Shown piece after piece: positions 55,277-63,803 of a stretch of DNA of 64,000 nucleotides (positions are counted from its first letter, which is position 1; each line of letters begins with the position of its first letter). This stretch comes from Myxococcales bacterium (GTDB lineage: Bacteria; Myxococcota_A; Polyangia; Haliangiales; Haliangiaceae). The notes under the pieces are model-generated. The model was not told where the DNA came from. It made no database searches and saw only the letters and a program-made list of their open reading frames with translations. The position numbers were made by a program, and so were the translations under genes. The stretch spans positions 30,729 to 94,728 of the forward strand of contig JADJJK010000029.1 of NCBI GenBank assembly GCA_016706545.1, in the 5' to 3' direction.

Positions 55277-56026
55277 ATGCTCCCCAAGCCGTCCTGCGCT
55301 GTCCTCATGCTCGCAATCGCCCCCACGCTCGCCTGCGTCGCGCCACCGGAGAGCGCTCCCGTGGTGACCGCAGCGGAGCAACCGAGTCCTCGCGCGCCAG
55401 CGCAGGCCGCCGCGGAGTGCAGCCTGGTCGGCGCGCAGGCCGCGTATCGCTGCACCGAGGTGATCGGCTACTCCCAGACCCGCAACTGGTGGGGAGCCGC
55501 CGCGACCCCGTGGTTCGAGGGCAGCCCCGGCATCGACGGTAGCCGCTGGCAGCTCCGGTGGCACAACGGCGCGGTGCTCGAGAAGTGGGCGGACCCGGCC
55601 TACGAGGGCTGGAACCTGGGCGCCCCCGCCACCCACCTGGACTCGCCTTGCAGCGACGCCACCGTCGAGCGCGTCGTCCTCAACCTGGGCAGCGAGGTCC
55701 TCGATGAGCTGTCGCCGGCGGAGGACTGGGCCGCCGCCATCGACGCCACCGTCGCCACGGTCCGCAGCAAGTTTCCCGCGCTGCGCACCATCGTCTTGCA
55801 GCCCATCGTCGGCGGCACCGCCGCGGCGCTCTGCAACACGCAGGCGTCGCGCAGCCACCCAGTGCAAGTGCAGGCCGCCGCGCTCGCCGCCGATGGCGCG
55901 CAGGTGATCGCGGGGCCGGACCTTCAGGTCACGAGCTGCCTGGCCTTCGCCGACGCGCTCGGGCACCTCACCCACGAGGGCTCACGCCGCACCGGCCCCA
56001 AGGTCGCCGCCTGCTACGCGCAGTGA
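55277..56026 (+). CDS. Hypothetical lipoprotein, possibly SGNH-like
   Basis: 249 residues from ATG 55277. Signal VLMLAIAPTLAC gives a lipoprotein. The mature region has VERVVLNLGSEVLDEL, PALRTIVLQPIVGG and, near the end, DALGHLTHEG where a GDSL/SGNH hydrolase would place its Asp-x-x-His pair. The expected GDS serine block is not evident (IGYSQTRNWWG occupies that place), so the hydrolase link is weak. Confidence 0.65.
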   Translation: MLPKPSCAVLMLAIAPTLACVAPPESAPVVTAAEQPSPRAPAQAAAECSLVGAQAAYRCTEVIGYSQTRNWWGAAATPWFEGSPGIDGSRWQLRWHNGAVLEKWADPAYEGWNLGAPATHLDSPCSDATVERVVLNLGSEVLDELSPAEDWAAAIDATVATVRSKFPALRTIVLQPIVGGTAAALCNTQASRSHPVQVQAAALAADGAQVIAGPDLQVTSCLAFADALGHLTHEGSRRTGPKVAACYAQ

Positions 56027-56089
56027 GCGCGACGAGCATCGTCCACCCGACCAGGCCAGCGGATCACCTGGCGGTGATAGCATCGCCGC

Positions 56090-57469
56090 ATGACGCCTCG
56101 GCCCGAGCCTGCCGCGCCTTCCCCTGTGAGCCCGCGGCCCCGGCTGCTCGAACGCCTGGCGCTCGCCGGCCCAGAGCGCAAGGCCGCGCGCGCATGGGTG
56201 GCCTATGACTGGGCCAACTCGGCGTTCATCACCATCGTCGTCGCCGCCGTGTTCCCGCCGTGGTTCGTCTCGCTGGCCGCGGGCCCCGGCGCCACCGAGG
56301 CGATGCGCGCGCAGGCCACCGGACGGCTGTCGCTGACCACCGTGATCGCCTTGTCGATCATCGCGCTGGCGTCGCCGCTGCTGGGCGCGATCGGCGACCG
56401 CGCCCCGATCAAGAAGCGCATGATCGCAGGCTTCACCCTGATCGGCGCCGGCGCCACCGCGGCGATGTGGTTCGTCGGTCCCGGCGACGCCACCCTGGCG
56501 CTGATCCTGTTCGCGATTGGCAACATCGCCGCCAACGGCGCGTTCGTGTTCTACGACAGCCTCTTGCCTCACGTGGCACCGCCCGACGAGCTAGACCGCG
56601 TGTCCACCGCGGGCTACGCGCTGGGCTATCTCGGCGGTGGCCTCTTGCTCGCGTTCAACTTGGCCATGATCTTGAAGCCGGCGCTGTTTGGCCTGACCGA
56701 CGCCGGCGCCGCGATCCGGATCTCGTTCCTCCTGACCGCGGCGTGGTGGCTCTTGTTCGCCATCCCGCTCCTGCGCCACGTCCGCGAGCCCATCATCGTG
56801 GCCGAGCGCCGCACCGCCAGCACCGCCACTGCGGTCCGCGAAGGACTGCGCGATCTCGCCGGCACCTGGCGCGAGCTGCGGCGCTTTCCGCAGGCCGGAC
56901 TGATGCTCCTGGCGTTCCTCATCTACAACGACGGCATCGGCACGATCATCCGCATGGCCACCGCCTATGGCCAGGAGATCGGGCTGGCCCAGGGCGACCT
57001 GATCCTGGCCCTGGTGATCGTGCAGCTCGTCGGCATCCCGGCGAGCTTTGCCTTTGGCCAGCTCGCCGGCCGAGTGGGCGCGCGCCGCTCGATCTTCCTG
57101 GGCCTCGTGGCCTACACCGCGATCAGCGTGCTTGGTTATCTGATGACCACCGCTGTCCACTTCTTCGTCCTCGCGGGCCTGGTCGGGCTGGTCCAGGGCG
57201 GCGTCCAGGCGCTGTCGCGTTCGCTCTTTGCCTCGCTCATCCCCCGCCATCGCTCGAGCGAGTTCTTTGGCCTCTTCGCCGTGTTCGAGAAGTTCGCCGG
57301 CATCCTTGGGCCCGGCTTGTTCTATCTGGCCAACGAGGCCTTCGGCTCGAGCCGACCCGCGATCCTCGGCGTCATCATCTTCTTCGTCGGCGGTGGCCTC
57401 ATCTTGTCCCGCGTCGACATCGCCGCGGGTCAGCGCACCGCGCGCGCCGCCGAGGCCACGGTGAGCTGA
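56090..57469 (+). CDS. UMF1-type MFS transporter
   Basis: 459 residues from ATG 56090. It shows the UMF1/Atg22-like signature RAWVAYDWANSAFITIV near helix 1, then LLGAIGDRAPIKKRMI (loop 2-3 MFS motif), FVFYDSLLPHVAPPDELDRVSTAGYALGYLGGG and QALSRSLFASLIPRHRSSEFFGLF. About twelve helices. Family members are thought to export amino acids or sugars, with no defined substrate in bacteria. Single gene, followed by a short tandem repeat. Confidence 0.9.
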   Translation: MTPRPEPAAPSPVSPRPRLLERLALAGPERKAARAWVAYDWANSAFITIVVAAVFPPWFVSLAAGPGATEAMRAQATGRLSLTTVIALSIIALASPLLGAIGDRAPIKKRMIAGFTLIGAGATAAMWFVGPGDATLALILFAIGNIAANGAFVFYDSLLPHVAPPDELDRVSTAGYALGYLGGGLLLAFNLAMILKPALFGLTDAGAAIRISFLLTAAWWLLFAIPLLRHVREPIIVAERRTASTATAVREGLRDLAGTWRELRRFPQAGLMLLAFLIYNDGIGTIIRMATAYGQEIGLAQGDLILALVIVQLVGIPASFAFGQLAGRVGARRSIFLGLVAYTAISVLGYLMTTAVHFFVLAGLVGLVQGGVQALSRSLFASLIPRHRSSEFFGLFAVFEKFAGILGPGLFYLANEAFGSSRPAILGVIIFFVGGGLILSRVDIAAGQRTARAAEATVS

Positions 57470-57472
57470 GCT

Positions 57473-57516
57473 GGTCAGTTCTGGTCCGTTCTGGTCAGTT
57501 CTGGCCAGTTCGGTTC
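57473..57516. repeat. TTCTGGTCAG tandem repeat after the MFS gene
   Basis: Four to five 10-bp units (CTGGTCAGTT / CTGGTCCGTT / CTGGCCAGTT) starting a few bases past the stop codon. AT-richer promoter-like DNA follows from 57580. Confidence 0.8.
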
Positions 57517-57738
57517 AGATCGCCCTGACATCCCCTGGCCGCCACGAGAGAGCACTGATGCGCCGGTGCACCATCTGCACAGCCCCGACAACACGCCTTG
57601 GGCGCGGCTATGCAAGAACAACTATCCACCTCACAGAACACAAGGATTTCTCGGTCTGTCCTGTTTTTGCATTCATAGCGGAACTCTCGTTGCCCTTATA
57701 GTGGCGTCGACAGGCCGTAAACACCCACAGGACGGACT

Positions 57739-59601
57739 ATGACACGCATTTTCGGATTCCAAGCTACTGGTCTCGCCGCGACCTTGCTCGCCGCGCTCGC
57801 CGCCTGCAACGCAGAGTCACCCCTCAAAGAGCCCCCCACGTGCAACCTCGGAGAGCAGGAACAGCTCCAGAACGTGGTCACGTCCTTGGCGTTCGACACC
57901 AAGGTGCTCGCCGACCTGGGCGTGACCGTTCAATCCACCGCCGCCATCCAGCCAGCGCCCCAGCACGCGCTGTCCGTGCTGCCTGGCACCCCGCTGTCCT
58001 TTGATGCTGCCGCCGAGTGCATGGCGGTCGAGGTGGTGGATGGCCACCTGAAGTCCTTCACCAGCGGCAAGCTCAAGCACACCGGGGGCCCCACGCTGAG
58101 CCACGGCGAGGCGCGCCTCAACCTCGCCGGGTTCGAGGTCAGAGTCGGCGCGGAGCCGCGCACGTTCGACATCGTCACCGCCGCGGGCGAGCCGCTGCTG
58201 CGCGGCAAGCTGCCCCACTATCAAGTCGATCCAGCGACCGGCATCCTCGATGTCTTCAACGTCGACATCGTCGCGACGCCGGCCCTGGCGGCCCGCTGGG
58301 GCGTCCCGCACCTGTCGGGGCTCGTCATCGGCGCCATGACCGTGCGTGGCAAGGTGAGCTTGCCGGCGGCCAAAGCCAACGCCAAGGCCAAGGCCAGCGC
58401 CGACGCCCCCGCGCTTGGCGCCGCCCCGCTCAACGCCTGCGACGACTTCACCGGCACCGTCGACGTGGCGCTGATCGCCATGGACGAGATCCAGCAGCGC
58501 GCCCGCCTCGGCGACAAGGTCGTGATCACGCCGTCGGCCGTGCTCAAGAACGTGGGCACCGCGAACGTGCCCTGGCAGGCCAAGTTCTCCGGCGTCTTCC
58601 CGCCGTACAACACCGACCAGCACCCGTTCCTCGTGTGGGCGCTCTATCGCGAGTCCGGCGGCATCTTCGAGATGCTGGCCCGCAGCGACGTCAAGCACGC
58701 CTTCTTGACCATCAACTCCAACTGCTCTCCTGGCGCCTGCACGATCGGCAGCGTGCTGGGCCTTGGCTGCGAGGATGTCTACGGCGTCACCACCAACGGC
58801 AATCACCTGGGGCCACGCTCGGAGATCCTCCCGCACGCCGGTACCTGGGCGCACTGCAACTTCCCCGCGCCCAACACGCCCTCGCACTTCGATCAGGCCG
58901 CCCCGTGGTGCCAGCAGGACAACAACGGGAGCACCGAGTCGGTGCTCGAGCACCGCGCCGTCGCCAGCGACGCCGAGCTGTCGGTGGCCGGCGCCAACTA
59001 CTACTTCGCGTCCTGGTACGTCGTCCGCGATGACGTCAACATCTTCAACAACATGGGGTGGCGGCGAGTCATCCCCTCGCTCTCTGGCACCACCTGGTCC
59101 TTCTCTCCCGCCACGCCGTTTCGCCAGGGCTCGGCGGTCAACGCCTGGGTCGACCCCGCCGCCCCAACGCCGAACCGGCTCAACGTCACGCACACCGATC
59201 CCACCGCCGGGTCGGTGCAGGTCGCGGCCACCGCCACGGATCTTGGCAACGGCAAGTTCCGCTATGTCTACGTGGTCCACAACCACGACTATGATCCCAA
59301 GCTGACCTCGCTCTACATCCCCACCGCCGAGGGCATCACCATCGAGCAGCCCAAGTTCAGCGACGGAGATGAAGACCTCACCAACAACTGGCTCTTCAAC
59401 GTCGGCATCGGGCAGGTGGCGTGGACCGCCATCAACCCCGCGGCGCGCCTGTCCTGGGGGTCGTCGTTGACCTTCACCTTTGTCTCCAACATCGCGCCGG
59501 TGAGAGCCGCGGTCCGCCTCACCCGCAGCGACAACGGCGGCTCCGTCAACCTCAAGTCGCTGGTGCCCGGCACCGGCATCCGCGCGACGACCCTGCGCTG
59601 A
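57739..59601 (+). CDS. Large secreted lipoprotein of unknown function
   Basis: 620 residues from ATG 57739 with AGGA nearby. Signal LLAALAAC. The N-terminal half is beta-rich with a domain pattern FEVRVGAEPRTFDIVTAAGEPLLRGKLPHYQVD. Residues about 235-420 contain Cys pairs (CDDF, NCSPGACTIG, GCEDVYG, CNFPAPN, WCQQDNNG) that should form disulfides. The final 200 residues include RYVYVVHNHDYDPKLTSLYIP. No family or catalytic site recognised. Its upstream gap is AT-rich, suggesting its own promoter. Confidence 0.8.
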   Translation: MTRIFGFQATGLAATLLAALAACNAESPLKEPPTCNLGEQEQLQNVVTSLAFDTKVLADLGVTVQSTAAIQPAPQHALSVLPGTPLSFDAAAECMAVEVVDGHLKSFTSGKLKHTGGPTLSHGEARLNLAGFEVRVGAEPRTFDIVTAAGEPLLRGKLPHYQVDPATGILDVFNVDIVATPALAARWGVPHLSGLVIGAMTVRGKVSLPAAKANAKAKASADAPALGAAPLNACDDFTGTVDVALIAMDEIQQRARLGDKVVITPSAVLKNVGTANVPWQAKFSGVFPPYNTDQHPFLVWALYRESGGIFEMLARSDVKHAFLTINSNCSPGACTIGSVLGLGCEDVYGVTTNGNHLGPRSEILPHAGTWAHCNFPAPNTPSHFDQAAPWCQQDNNGSTESVLEHRAVASDAELSVAGANYYFASWYVVRDDVNIFNNMGWRRVIPSLSGTTWSFSPATPFRQGSAVNAWVDPAAPTPNRLNVTHTDPTAGSVQVAATATDLGNGKFRYVYVVHNHDYDPKLTSLYIPTAEGITIEQPKFSDGDEDLTNNWLFNVGIGQVAWTAINPAARLSWGSSLTFTFVSNIAPVRAAVRLTRSDNGGSVNLKSLVPGTGIRATTLR

Positions 59602-59729
59602 CCCGGCGCTCGACCGCTGAGCAAGCGGTCAGCCCACCTGGCGCCCGTCCCCTGCGTGAACGTCCGTCGTGAACGTCCGTCACGCGGACGCTTCTCCGAC
59701 GGACTGTCGGTGCTATCGTTTGGCCGTCC

Positions 59730-60836
59730 ATGCTCCGCAGGCTGCAAAAGGGCGTCCCCCGGTGGCTCCGCACCGCGCGCTGGCACGCCAGCGACACCGC
59801 CTGGCACGCCAACTGGCGAGCCATCCGCGCCGCGGCGACGCCGTGGGCCAGGCCGCACTACGAGCGCGCCCGCGCCAAGCTCTTTGGAGCGCAGGACCAC
59901 GGCGGCCCGGCCACCGTCATCTCCCGCGAGCGGCTCGACGCCTGGCTGCGCGAAGCTGCGCCGCCGGGCGTCCCCTTCGACGCGGTGGTGCTGGATAGCG
60001 CGGGCCTGCGCGCGCGCTTTGGCGATGGCCCCATGGAGCGCCGCAGCCTGCACATGCACGGCAAGCTGCGCATGACCCACCGCGCGATCCCGAGCCCCTC
60101 GGTGCTCGTCATCGCCTTGTTCAGCGACGTCGCCGCCGACTACTTCGTCGAGAGCATGGCCGCCGAGGTCGCCGGCCAGGTCAACGAGGAGTACGGCAAG
60201 GACCTCGCGTTCGCCGACACCCAGGCCGCCGTCCCGGTCTTGCTCAAGGAGGTCGCCACCGCCGCGGGGCTTGGCACCATCGGCAAGAACGCCTTGTTCT
60301 TCTCCCGCCGCTTTGGCTTCAACTGCAAGCTGAACGTCGTGTTCCTGAACGCGCCCGTCGATCGATACGACCCCACGCCCACCACCGCCGAATGGAAGCT
60401 CCCGGACTGCAGCACCTGCAACCTGTGCGTCGAGGCCTGCCCGGTGGGCGCGTTTGATGACTACGTGATCACCCGCACCGAGTCCTGCGACCGCCTGATC
60501 TCCGGTGACTTCTTCGGCCCCCGTCGGGACCACATGTGCCGCGCGTGCATCACGCGCTGCCCGGTGTCCAATGACGTGCTCAAGCTGCAACGCAGCGAAG
60601 GCGTCCCCAAGCGGGTGTTCTGGGACAACGAAGCCCAGATGTCCCTGGTGGCCGACCTGTTCATGTACCGGCCGTCGTTTCTGGTGTGGTTGCTCCAGCG
60701 CTTCTATTACGGCTCCGAGTTGCCAGGCCGCGACACCGACAAGAAGAAGGGATACGGCGAGAGCCTGTCCGCTGCGGTGACGACCTCCGAGAAGACCCGC
60801 GACGGCTGGCGCCTGGCCGCCAGGCGTCGGCGCTAG
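59730..60836 (+). CDS. Two-[4Fe-4S] ferredoxin-type reductase (QueG/reductive-dehalogenase-like)
   Basis: 368 residues from ATG 59730. A cluster of C-x2-C-x2-C-x3-CP at CSTCNLCVEACP (about 227-238) and a second at CRACITRCP (about 270) build two 4Fe-4S sites. The order and the GLGTIGKNALFF motif before them recall epoxyqueuosine reductase and reductive-dehalogenase proteins, where this motif lies beside a cobamide. It is clearly different from ordinary QueG and the N-terminal ~60 residues are basic and helical. Probably a cytosolic redox enzyme. Its stop codon begins a hairpin. Confidence 0.85.
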   Translation: MLRRLQKGVPRWLRTARWHASDTAWHANWRAIRAAATPWARPHYERARAKLFGAQDHGGPATVISRERLDAWLREAAPPGVPFDAVVLDSAGLRARFGDGPMERRSLHMHGKLRMTHRAIPSPSVLVIALFSDVAADYFVESMAAEVAGQVNEEYGKDLAFADTQAAVPVLLKEVATAAGLGTIGKNALFFSRRFGFNCKLNVVFLNAPVDRYDPTPTTAEWKLPDCSTCNLCVEACPVGAFDDYVITRTESCDRLISGDFFGPRRDHMCRACITRCPVSNDVLKLQRSEGVPKRVFWDNEAQMSLVADLFMYRPSFLVWLLQRFYYGSELPGRDTDKKKGYGESLSAAVTTSEKTRDGWRLAARRRR

Positions 60837-60865
60837 GAGCGTGGTGTCAAGCACCACGCTCCTAG
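60833..60865 (+). terminator. 14-bp perfect hairpin beginning at the stop codon
   Basis: CTAGGAGCGTGGTG (60833-60846) pairs perfectly with 60852-60865 around a 5-nt loop. The TAG of the Fe-S gene is in the 5' arm. No T-run follows. A dispersed 53-bp repeat starts at its last base. The potD end has a related hairpin. Confidence 0.7.
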
Positions 60866-60917
60866 CCTCATGGTTGGGCAAAGCCCTCCGGACGGGCGCA
60901 CTCGCGCCCGGGCTGCG
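60865..60917. repeat. 53-bp structured dispersed repeat, copy 2
   Basis: Matches 44916-44968 at 49 of 53 positions. It begins inside the 3' arm of the hairpin and runs into the beginning of the next open frame, so the first residues of that frame (LGKALRTGALAPGLR) are repeat-derived and probably not part of the real protein. Confidence 0.85.
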
Positions 60918-60930
60918 GCCCGGCGAGCAG

Positions 60931-62399
60931 GTGAGGGCCTGGCTGACCCGGACCGCCGAGCTGCAGCGCGAGCTCGCCGCGATCGCCGAGGTGGATCCGC
61001 GCTGGTGGCTGCTAGCTGGCGCCGCCGCCCTCGCTGAACCCCGCGCCGCACCGGCCAAGGTCTATCTCGCCTGCGACGCCGAGCCCGACGCCGATACCTT
61101 CATGGGCTATCCCTCCCCGCCCCCGCGCGACCTGATCCGCGACGCCATCGCCCGCGCCCGCGCCGCCCGCACCGCGCTGCGCGAGCTCGATGGCACCCTG
61201 CCAGAGCAACCCCTCGCCGTCACCGTCGAGCGCGCCGCCGGCGCCAAGCCTCGCCCCAGCACCCTCTCCGTCGCCGCCTTCGCCATCGCCGACCGGTGCC
61301 TCACCGCCGACCTCGAGGATCCGGACCTTGGCCACAAGCTCGCCGCCACCCTCGCTGGCGCCGCGCCCCCTCGCTGGCGCGGCGAGCCCCCGTTCGTCTG
61401 CGTCGCGCTCGGCGAAGAGCCGCTGGAGACCGCCCGCCATGGCCACCGCCGCGCCTGGACCGATCACGGCGGCCCCTGGCTCGGCCTTGGCCGCGCCGCT
61501 GGGCTGGCCCTGGTGTCCACCTGCCACCTCATCGTGGATGGCTACGGCCACGCCCGCATCACCGCGCGCATCGCCGAGCTCACCGCGCCCGACGCGCGAG
61601 ACGCGCCTGACGCGCGTGACGCGCACGACACGCCCGGCGCACGTGACGCGCGCGTGACGCACGAGCCACGCCCGGCGCCCGTGACGCCGCCCAGCGCACG
61701 AGCGCCCAAGGCATCCCTGCCGCGGCGCTCGCAGACGCCCCCGCGCTCGCGCCCGTCGCTGGCGCCGTGCCGCTCGTCATCGCCTGGCGAGCGCTCCCGC
61801 GCCCCGCGCCCCGCCTGGTCCCCCTGGCCTACCGGCTGGGGCGCATCCTCCACCACCACGCCGGCCACCCCACCGCCGCCTTCTCCCCGACGATCCAGAT
61901 CCCGGTCGCGCGCGGCAGCAAGGAAGATCCCCAGCGCCTGCGCCGCCGCATCGTCTCCGCCACCATCAGCGTCCGCTTTCAGGACGGAGCCCCTGAGCCG
62001 TTCTCCGCCTTCGAGCCCCGCGTCCGCGATATCTTCACCCGCGAAGCGGCCGAGCGCGGCCTCGTCTCCCGCCTCCTCGCCGCCGCCAGCGCCATCCCCG
62101 TGCCGCTGTCCTGGAAGCGCAAGAGCATCAGCGCCCAGCGCCCCCGCTGGCTCGAGACCTTCGCCGAGGTCATTGGCGGCCGGGCCCTCCTCTCCCGCAT
62201 CGCCCTGGAGCTCCCCGCCCCGCCCTTGTGCGCCGTCTCCTCCCCCGCCCGCCTCGCCAGCCCCACGGATCCCTTCGGCGGCTGCGTCATCACCCTCGTG
62301 GACGATGGCCACCACGGCGTGATCACCGTCTGCGGCTCCGGCTTCGTCGGCACCCCGCCCGCCGCCGCCGCCCTCCTCGACGAGCTGCTGGCCCCGTAG
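60931..62399 (+). pseudogene. CAT/condensation-like acyltransferase split by a frameshift
   Basis: Two open frames together make one protein. The first (from GTG 60841 or, more likely, GTG 60931, VRAWLTRTAELQREL) runs through WWLLAGAAALAEP and TCHLIVDGYGHARI (His about 199), the H-x3-D-G-x-G motif of the chloramphenicol-acetyltransferase/condensation superfamily. About 61600-61700 the frame is lost in GACGCG repeats; continuing in the frame one base back gives PVAGAVPLVIAWRALP...LVPLAYRLGRILHHHAGHPTAAFSP, then CVITLVDDGHHGVITVCGSG, to TAG at 62399. The second half alone (GTG 61767) could be a 210-residue product. It may be a true one-base indel, a sequencing error in the repeat, or slippage. 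Confidence 0.7.
61585..61670 (+). repeat. GACGCGCGTGAC tandem repeat at the frameshift site
   Basis: Roughly seven 8-10-bp units with single-base length differences inside the coding frame. Such DNA favours slippage and fits the position where the reading frame changes. Confidence 0.75.
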
Positions 62400-62412
62400 C
62401 GCCTTCCAGCGC

Positions 62413-62943
62413 CTATCGATCTTGGGGGTGCGAGAGCCCCTCCATCGTGCAGGGCTGATCGAAGGGCGGTGGCAGATCTGGCGTCAGCTCGAGGGTGAGC
62501 TCGTGGGCGTCGCGAGCGATGGACCACACGAAGCGGTCCGAAGAAGGAGCGAGGTCCGCGCCGAGCTGCAAGCGAATGGGCGTGCGCACCGTCGCTTCTT
62601 GGCCGGGCTCGAGGACCCGTTTGGTGCGATGCAGGCCGAGGTCCAGCGTGGGCTGCGTGACCGCGACGTCGACCCCGCTCGCCTGCGCGCGCAAGCGGAA
62701 CTGCAAGAAGGGCTCGAACAACGTGAGCGCGAGCGGCGCGACCCCGGTGTTGCGCAGCGAGAACGAGATGCTGTAGAGGCCATCGCCATCGCGCGCGACC
62801 GTGGCGCGGCAACGAGCGTCGTGGGGGGCGGTCGACATGGGCGGCGTCTCCTCTGTTCCTGCGCCGCTGGCGACGGGGCGCGGAGCGCTCGGGCTGCATG
62901 CAGCGACGAGCGCAATTGTGAGCCGAGGCAGTCTTGATCTCAC
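62413..62943 (-). CDS. Hypothetical lipoprotein coupled to the upstream gene
   Basis: 176 residues from GTG 62943, with AAGGA seven bases upstream. The GTG overlaps the preceding gene's TGA by 4 bp (GTGA), so translation is coupled. The signal segment (LPRLTIALVAAC) gives a lipoprotein. The mature domain is beta-sandwich-like (GLYSISFSLRNTGVAPLALTLFEP, RVLEPGQEATVRTPIRLQL) with an immunoglobulin-like pattern. No family recognised. Confidence 0.72.
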   Translation of the reverse strand: MRSRLPRLTIALVAACSPSAPRPVASGAGTEETPPMSTAPHDARCRATVARDGDGLYSISFSLRNTGVAPLALTLFEPFLQFRLRAQASGVDVAVTQPTLDLGLHRTKRVLEPGQEATVRTPIRLQLGADLAPSSDRFVWSIARDAHELTLELTPDLPPPFDQPCTMEGLSHPQDR

Positions 62944-63803
62944 CGAGATTCCTTCTTTACTTTCCACGTACCGTCCATTTTTCGGACGCGCGTCACGTTG
63001 TACCGCCCCAGCGCGGTGCCCGGCGAAGATTCGTACGTCTGCGGGAGAACGACCTGGATCTCCTTGGGGGTCGCCAGGTTGTTGGCCAGGGTGTCCACGT
63101 TCGGGTGGCCGCCGTGCTGGTCTGCGATCTGGTCGTCCGAGTCCACGGTGAACGTACCGTTGTTGCCCGCGTAGGTGCCGATGGAGTGGGCGCTGATGGC
63201 GGCCACCGAGGTCAGGCTGTGGGTCGTGCGATAGGTCTCCTGGATGTCAGCGGGGACAATGTTGCCGATTGACCAGTTACCGAAGGTCTCGAGGACCGTC
63301 TGGTGCTCGTAGAATGGCTTGCTTCCGGTGCGGCGCTCCGGGCCAATATCGTACGTGTAGACCCCCGGCAAGTCGCGCTCGGAGCCGTCCTCTCGCTGTG
63401 TCATGGTCGTCGGGACATGCGCCTTCTTGCCGAAGCGCCAGCTCTCGGTTTGCACCGCGGCGCCCCCTCGCCGCTTGAGCTGCATGGTCACCGAGACCTC
63501 GGTCGCCCCGTCCCACGGGCTGGGGACGAAGAAGTTCACGTTGCCCGACATCAGGCCGGGGATGGTCTTGCTGGTGGCACCGCTGGAGGTGTCGAAGTGA
63601 CCGCCGACCGTGCTGTACGAGATCTCGTAGTCGGCGTCGCTGCCGCCCGTGAACTCCGCGACACAGATGATGCGTTCGCCAGGCGAGGACAGCGGCGCAC
63701 GATCGAACGGCACGAGGTACGTGGCAGAGGGGGTGTCCCGCAGCGCGTTTGGATCGCGCGCTCCTGGCGTGGGCGAGCTGGCGCCAGCGCCTTCCGCGGA
63801 CAA
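62940..63803 (-). CDS. Hypothetical secreted/effector-like protein (main part of a frameshifted gene)
   Basis: 287 residues if read from TTG 63803, but this start is weak and the frame stays open to 63944 with no ATG or GTG. A neighbouring frame, open from the right edge (64000) to at least 63806, gives EDWKMTPELSSAM and then meets this frame at SAEGAGASS. Adding one G in the GG at 63804-63806 would join them (AMGLSAEGAG). So the real protein probably starts outside the window. The visible part is beta-rich (RIICVAEFTGGSDADYEISYSTVGGHF) with a C-terminal FTVDSDDQIADQHGGHPNVDTL. No family recognised. Confidence 0.6.
   Translation of the reverse strand: MSAEGAGASSPTPGARDPNALRDTPSATYLVPFDRAPLSSPGERIICVAEFTGGSDADYEISYSTVGGHFDTSSGATSKTIPGLMSGNVNFFVPSPWDGATEVSVTMQLKRRGGAAVQTESWRFGKKAHVPTTMTQREDGSERDLPGVYTYDIGPERRTGSKPFYEHQTVLETFGNWSIGNIVPADIQETYRTTHSLTSVAAISAHSIGTYAGNNGTFTVDSDDQIADQHGGHPNVDTLANNLATPKEIQVVLPQTYESSPGTALGRYNVTRVRKMDGTWKVKKESR

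Noticed and set aside
57660..57720. Sigma-54-like or sigma-70 promoter before the 57739 gene
   Set aside because: TTGCCC and TATAGT hexamers are adjacent rather than 16-18 bp apart, and no GG-N10-GC pair fits; left unannotated.
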